A DNA stretch of 64,000 bases from Neorickettsia helminthoeca str. Oregon. GTDB lineage: Bacteria; Pseudomonadota; Alphaproteobacteria; Rickettsiales; Anaplasmataceae. The position numbers were made by a program, and so were the translations under genes. The notes beneath the pieces are model-generated. The model saw nothing but the letters and a program-made list of their open reading frames with translations. It had not been told where the DNA came from and did not search any database. Position 1 is the stretch's first letter. Each line of letters starts with the position of its first letter. Location: contig NZ_CP007481.1 in NCBI RefSeq assembly GCF_000632985.1, positions 62,001-126,000 of the forward strand. Reading direction: 5' to 3'. Positions 62,833 to 64,000 of this stretch are shown one piece after another.

Positions 62833-64000
62833 ATGTTTGATGGATTTCTAATCGATTTCGCTCCGATATATGTGATTTCTGTAATGCTGTTGAGTACATA
62901 TTGTTTGATCACGGAGAAATTCAGAGCTGAAGCCGTGGCTTTTACATCTATTGGGTTGCTTGCGTTTTATCAAGGGATTGCATTCTCAAAGCCACTTGTA
63001 CTTTTAGAGGGTATGATGAACGGCACAGTAATTACAATTCTTGGTATAACTGTGATGGGAAGAATGGTTGCATGTACAGGTGCTATCAACAAGTTCGCGA
63101 GCTTAACAATGAAGACAGATTATGTCGCTCTCATTCCCATGATCCTGATACTGGTGAGTTATTTTTCCAGTGCTTTTATTAATAATACTCCAGTGGTGGT
63201 TCTGCTTATTACTTTTCTTTCTATTTGCAGTAGAAAAATAGGCATCGCGAATTCAAGTGTGATGATGCCAATAGCATTCGCTGCTTCGTTAGGTGGAATG
63301 TTGACTGTTCTAGGAAGTAGTACAAACCTATTGATCTACTCAAAGGCGGGTGAGCTCGGGGTAGATATAGGTTTCTTTGGATTTTTTACTCCTGCACTCT
63401 TCATAGGTTTATTTGGACTGGCATATGTGGTGGCACTTACTATTATACTCCCTGTGCGAGGGGGTCAACTCGAATATTTTAGAAGTTTCTTCTTTGCACT
63501 GAATCCTATCGAGGAAACAAGATCTATCTTTTCATCGGTCAGCTTACGGGAGATCAAAAGTATATTGTACAATCGAAAATTTAGTAAGAATCTGCTCATC
63601 GATGAAATTGTAATCACCGAGAAATCTGAATTGATAGGTCTAGATATTCTATCACAAAGAGTTATCAATTACTTCCAGGCTTTAGGTATTGGTATTTCAG
63701 GCGCTTCAAGGAAAATCGTGCCAGGTGTGAGATTAGTTATCGTCCATGAGGGACATACTCCTACACTCGAGGATGTGATAGTCAAGAAAAATAATGCTTA
63801 TATCCTGAGTCATCATAATGGTCTTAGAGTAGTATTCACGTTCATAGCGGTGATTTTCTTATCTGCAGTCTTCAAGTTGCCACTTGCATTCGGAGTCTCG
63901 GCTGGCCTCACGTTATTGGTACTTTCTGGTACTGTTGATGTCGCAGAAATATTTGGGTCGATTGAGGTGAAGCTGTTTTTGATGCTTATCTACTCTCTCG
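62833..64000 (+). CDS. SLC13/DASS-type permease, 3' end cut by window
   Basis: The frame opens at ATG (FDGFLIDFAPIYVISVML) and stays open to the last base, 389 codons. About seven helices in the first 210 residues include SYFSSAFINNTPVVVLLI and ASLGGMLTVLGSSTNLLIYSKAG, which match the SNT-type motifs of the divalent anion:sodium symporters and their TrkA-C containing bacterial relatives. A cytosolic part (about 215-325) looks like one TrkA-C domain (ELIGLDILSQRVINYFQALGIGI), then helices resume. Likely substrate dicarboxylates, citrate or sulfate; unproven. Confidence 0.85.
   Translation, partial: MFDGFLIDFAPIYVISVMLLSTYCLITEKFRAEAVAFTSIGLLAFYQGIAFSKPLVLLEGMMNGTVITILGITVMGRMVACTGAINKFASLTMKTDYVALIPMILILVSYFSSAFINNTPVVVLLITFLSICSRKIGIANSSVMMPIAFAASLGGMLTVLGSSTNLLIYSKAGELGVDIGFFGFFTPALFIGLFGLAYVVALTIILPVRGGQLEYFRSFFFALNPIEETRSIFSSVSLREIKSILYNRKFSKNLLIDEIVITEKSELIGLDILSQRVINYFQALGIGISGASRKIVPGVRLVIVHEGHTPTLEDVIVKKNNAYILSHHNGLRVVFTFIAVIFLSAVFKLPLAFGVSAGLTLLVLSGTVDVAEIFGSIEVKLFLMLIYSL

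Noticed and set aside
1-64000. CRISPR array, prophage, insertion sequence or replication origin
   Set aside because: I saw no regularly spaced repeats, transposase, phage structural gene, terminal inverted repeats with target duplication, or DnaA-box cluster.

Overview
The window looks like a chromosome segment of an obligate intracellular alphaproteobacterium of the family Anaplasmataceae, most probably Neorickettsia. The reasons are the moderately AT-rich composition, the reduced housekeeping set (rho, gatB, murG, fmt, clpB, rne/rng, atpHA, alaS, pyrC, nadC, ispF, lolC and others) with little operon clustering, frequent GTG/TTG starts, and large islands of lineage-specific short membrane proteins mixed with decaying genes. 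The genus is an inference; I could not run a search.

Layout. 1-5.6 kb: a PstS-type phosphate-binding protein cut by the window edge, an MFS drug exporter, an EamA transporter, SURF1 and rho. 5.6-7.5 kb: a decay zone with a shrunken RNase P RNA-like sequence and a comM/yifB pseudogene. 7.8-16.4 kb: island 1, a tandem paralogous array of multi-pass membrane proteins, most of them sharing a loop motif of the form LRxPWKxG. It has intact, frameshifted and barely recognisable copies. 16.7-23.6 kb: gatB-tadA, murG, fmt, a tRNA-Ile with anticodon UAU, nadE, and lipB-truB. 23.5-30.6 kb: island 2. It holds single-pass membrane proteins: three larger paralogues plus a broken fourth with near-identical 3' ends and spacers, then short Ser/Thr/Gly/Asn-rich proteins whose upstream spacers are conserved while the coding parts are not, including a 124-bp perfect direct repeat with hairpins. 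Two strong hairpins close the island before clpB.

30.7-50.4 kb is mostly housekeeping: clpB, rng, a divergent haem-copper-oxidase-like membrane protein, nadC, rpsP-rimM-rmuC, a PAS/degenerate-GGDEF protein, tatC, prmC, a multi-pass unknown, atpH-atpA, 5-formyl-THF cyclo-ligase, ispF (with a perfect 34-bp palindrome inside its coding sequence), tRNA-Thr, lolC and an RluD-type pseudouridine synthase. 50.4-54.7 kb carries what I find most interesting: a Ulp1/CE-clan cysteine protease-like protein with two C-terminal membrane segments, next to xerD. A class I fructose-bisphosphate aldolase and a two-TM protein with a long acidic tail follow. 54.7-64 kb: a gene-poor kilobase, tRNA-Cys, an HlyD-type lipoprotein adaptor, an alanine/sodium symporter, pyrC, alaS with an eroded C-Ala domain, and an SLC13-type permease running off the end.

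How the parts fit. The housekeeping genes support translation, the proton-ATPase, NAD, lipoate, isoprenoid and pyrimidine synthesis and protein quality control. The two islands and the protease are the lineage-specific layer: mostly predicted membrane proteins, with duplication and decay visible in both islands. I infer that they act at the bacterial surface or on the host vacuole membrane, but nothing in the sequence proves secretion.
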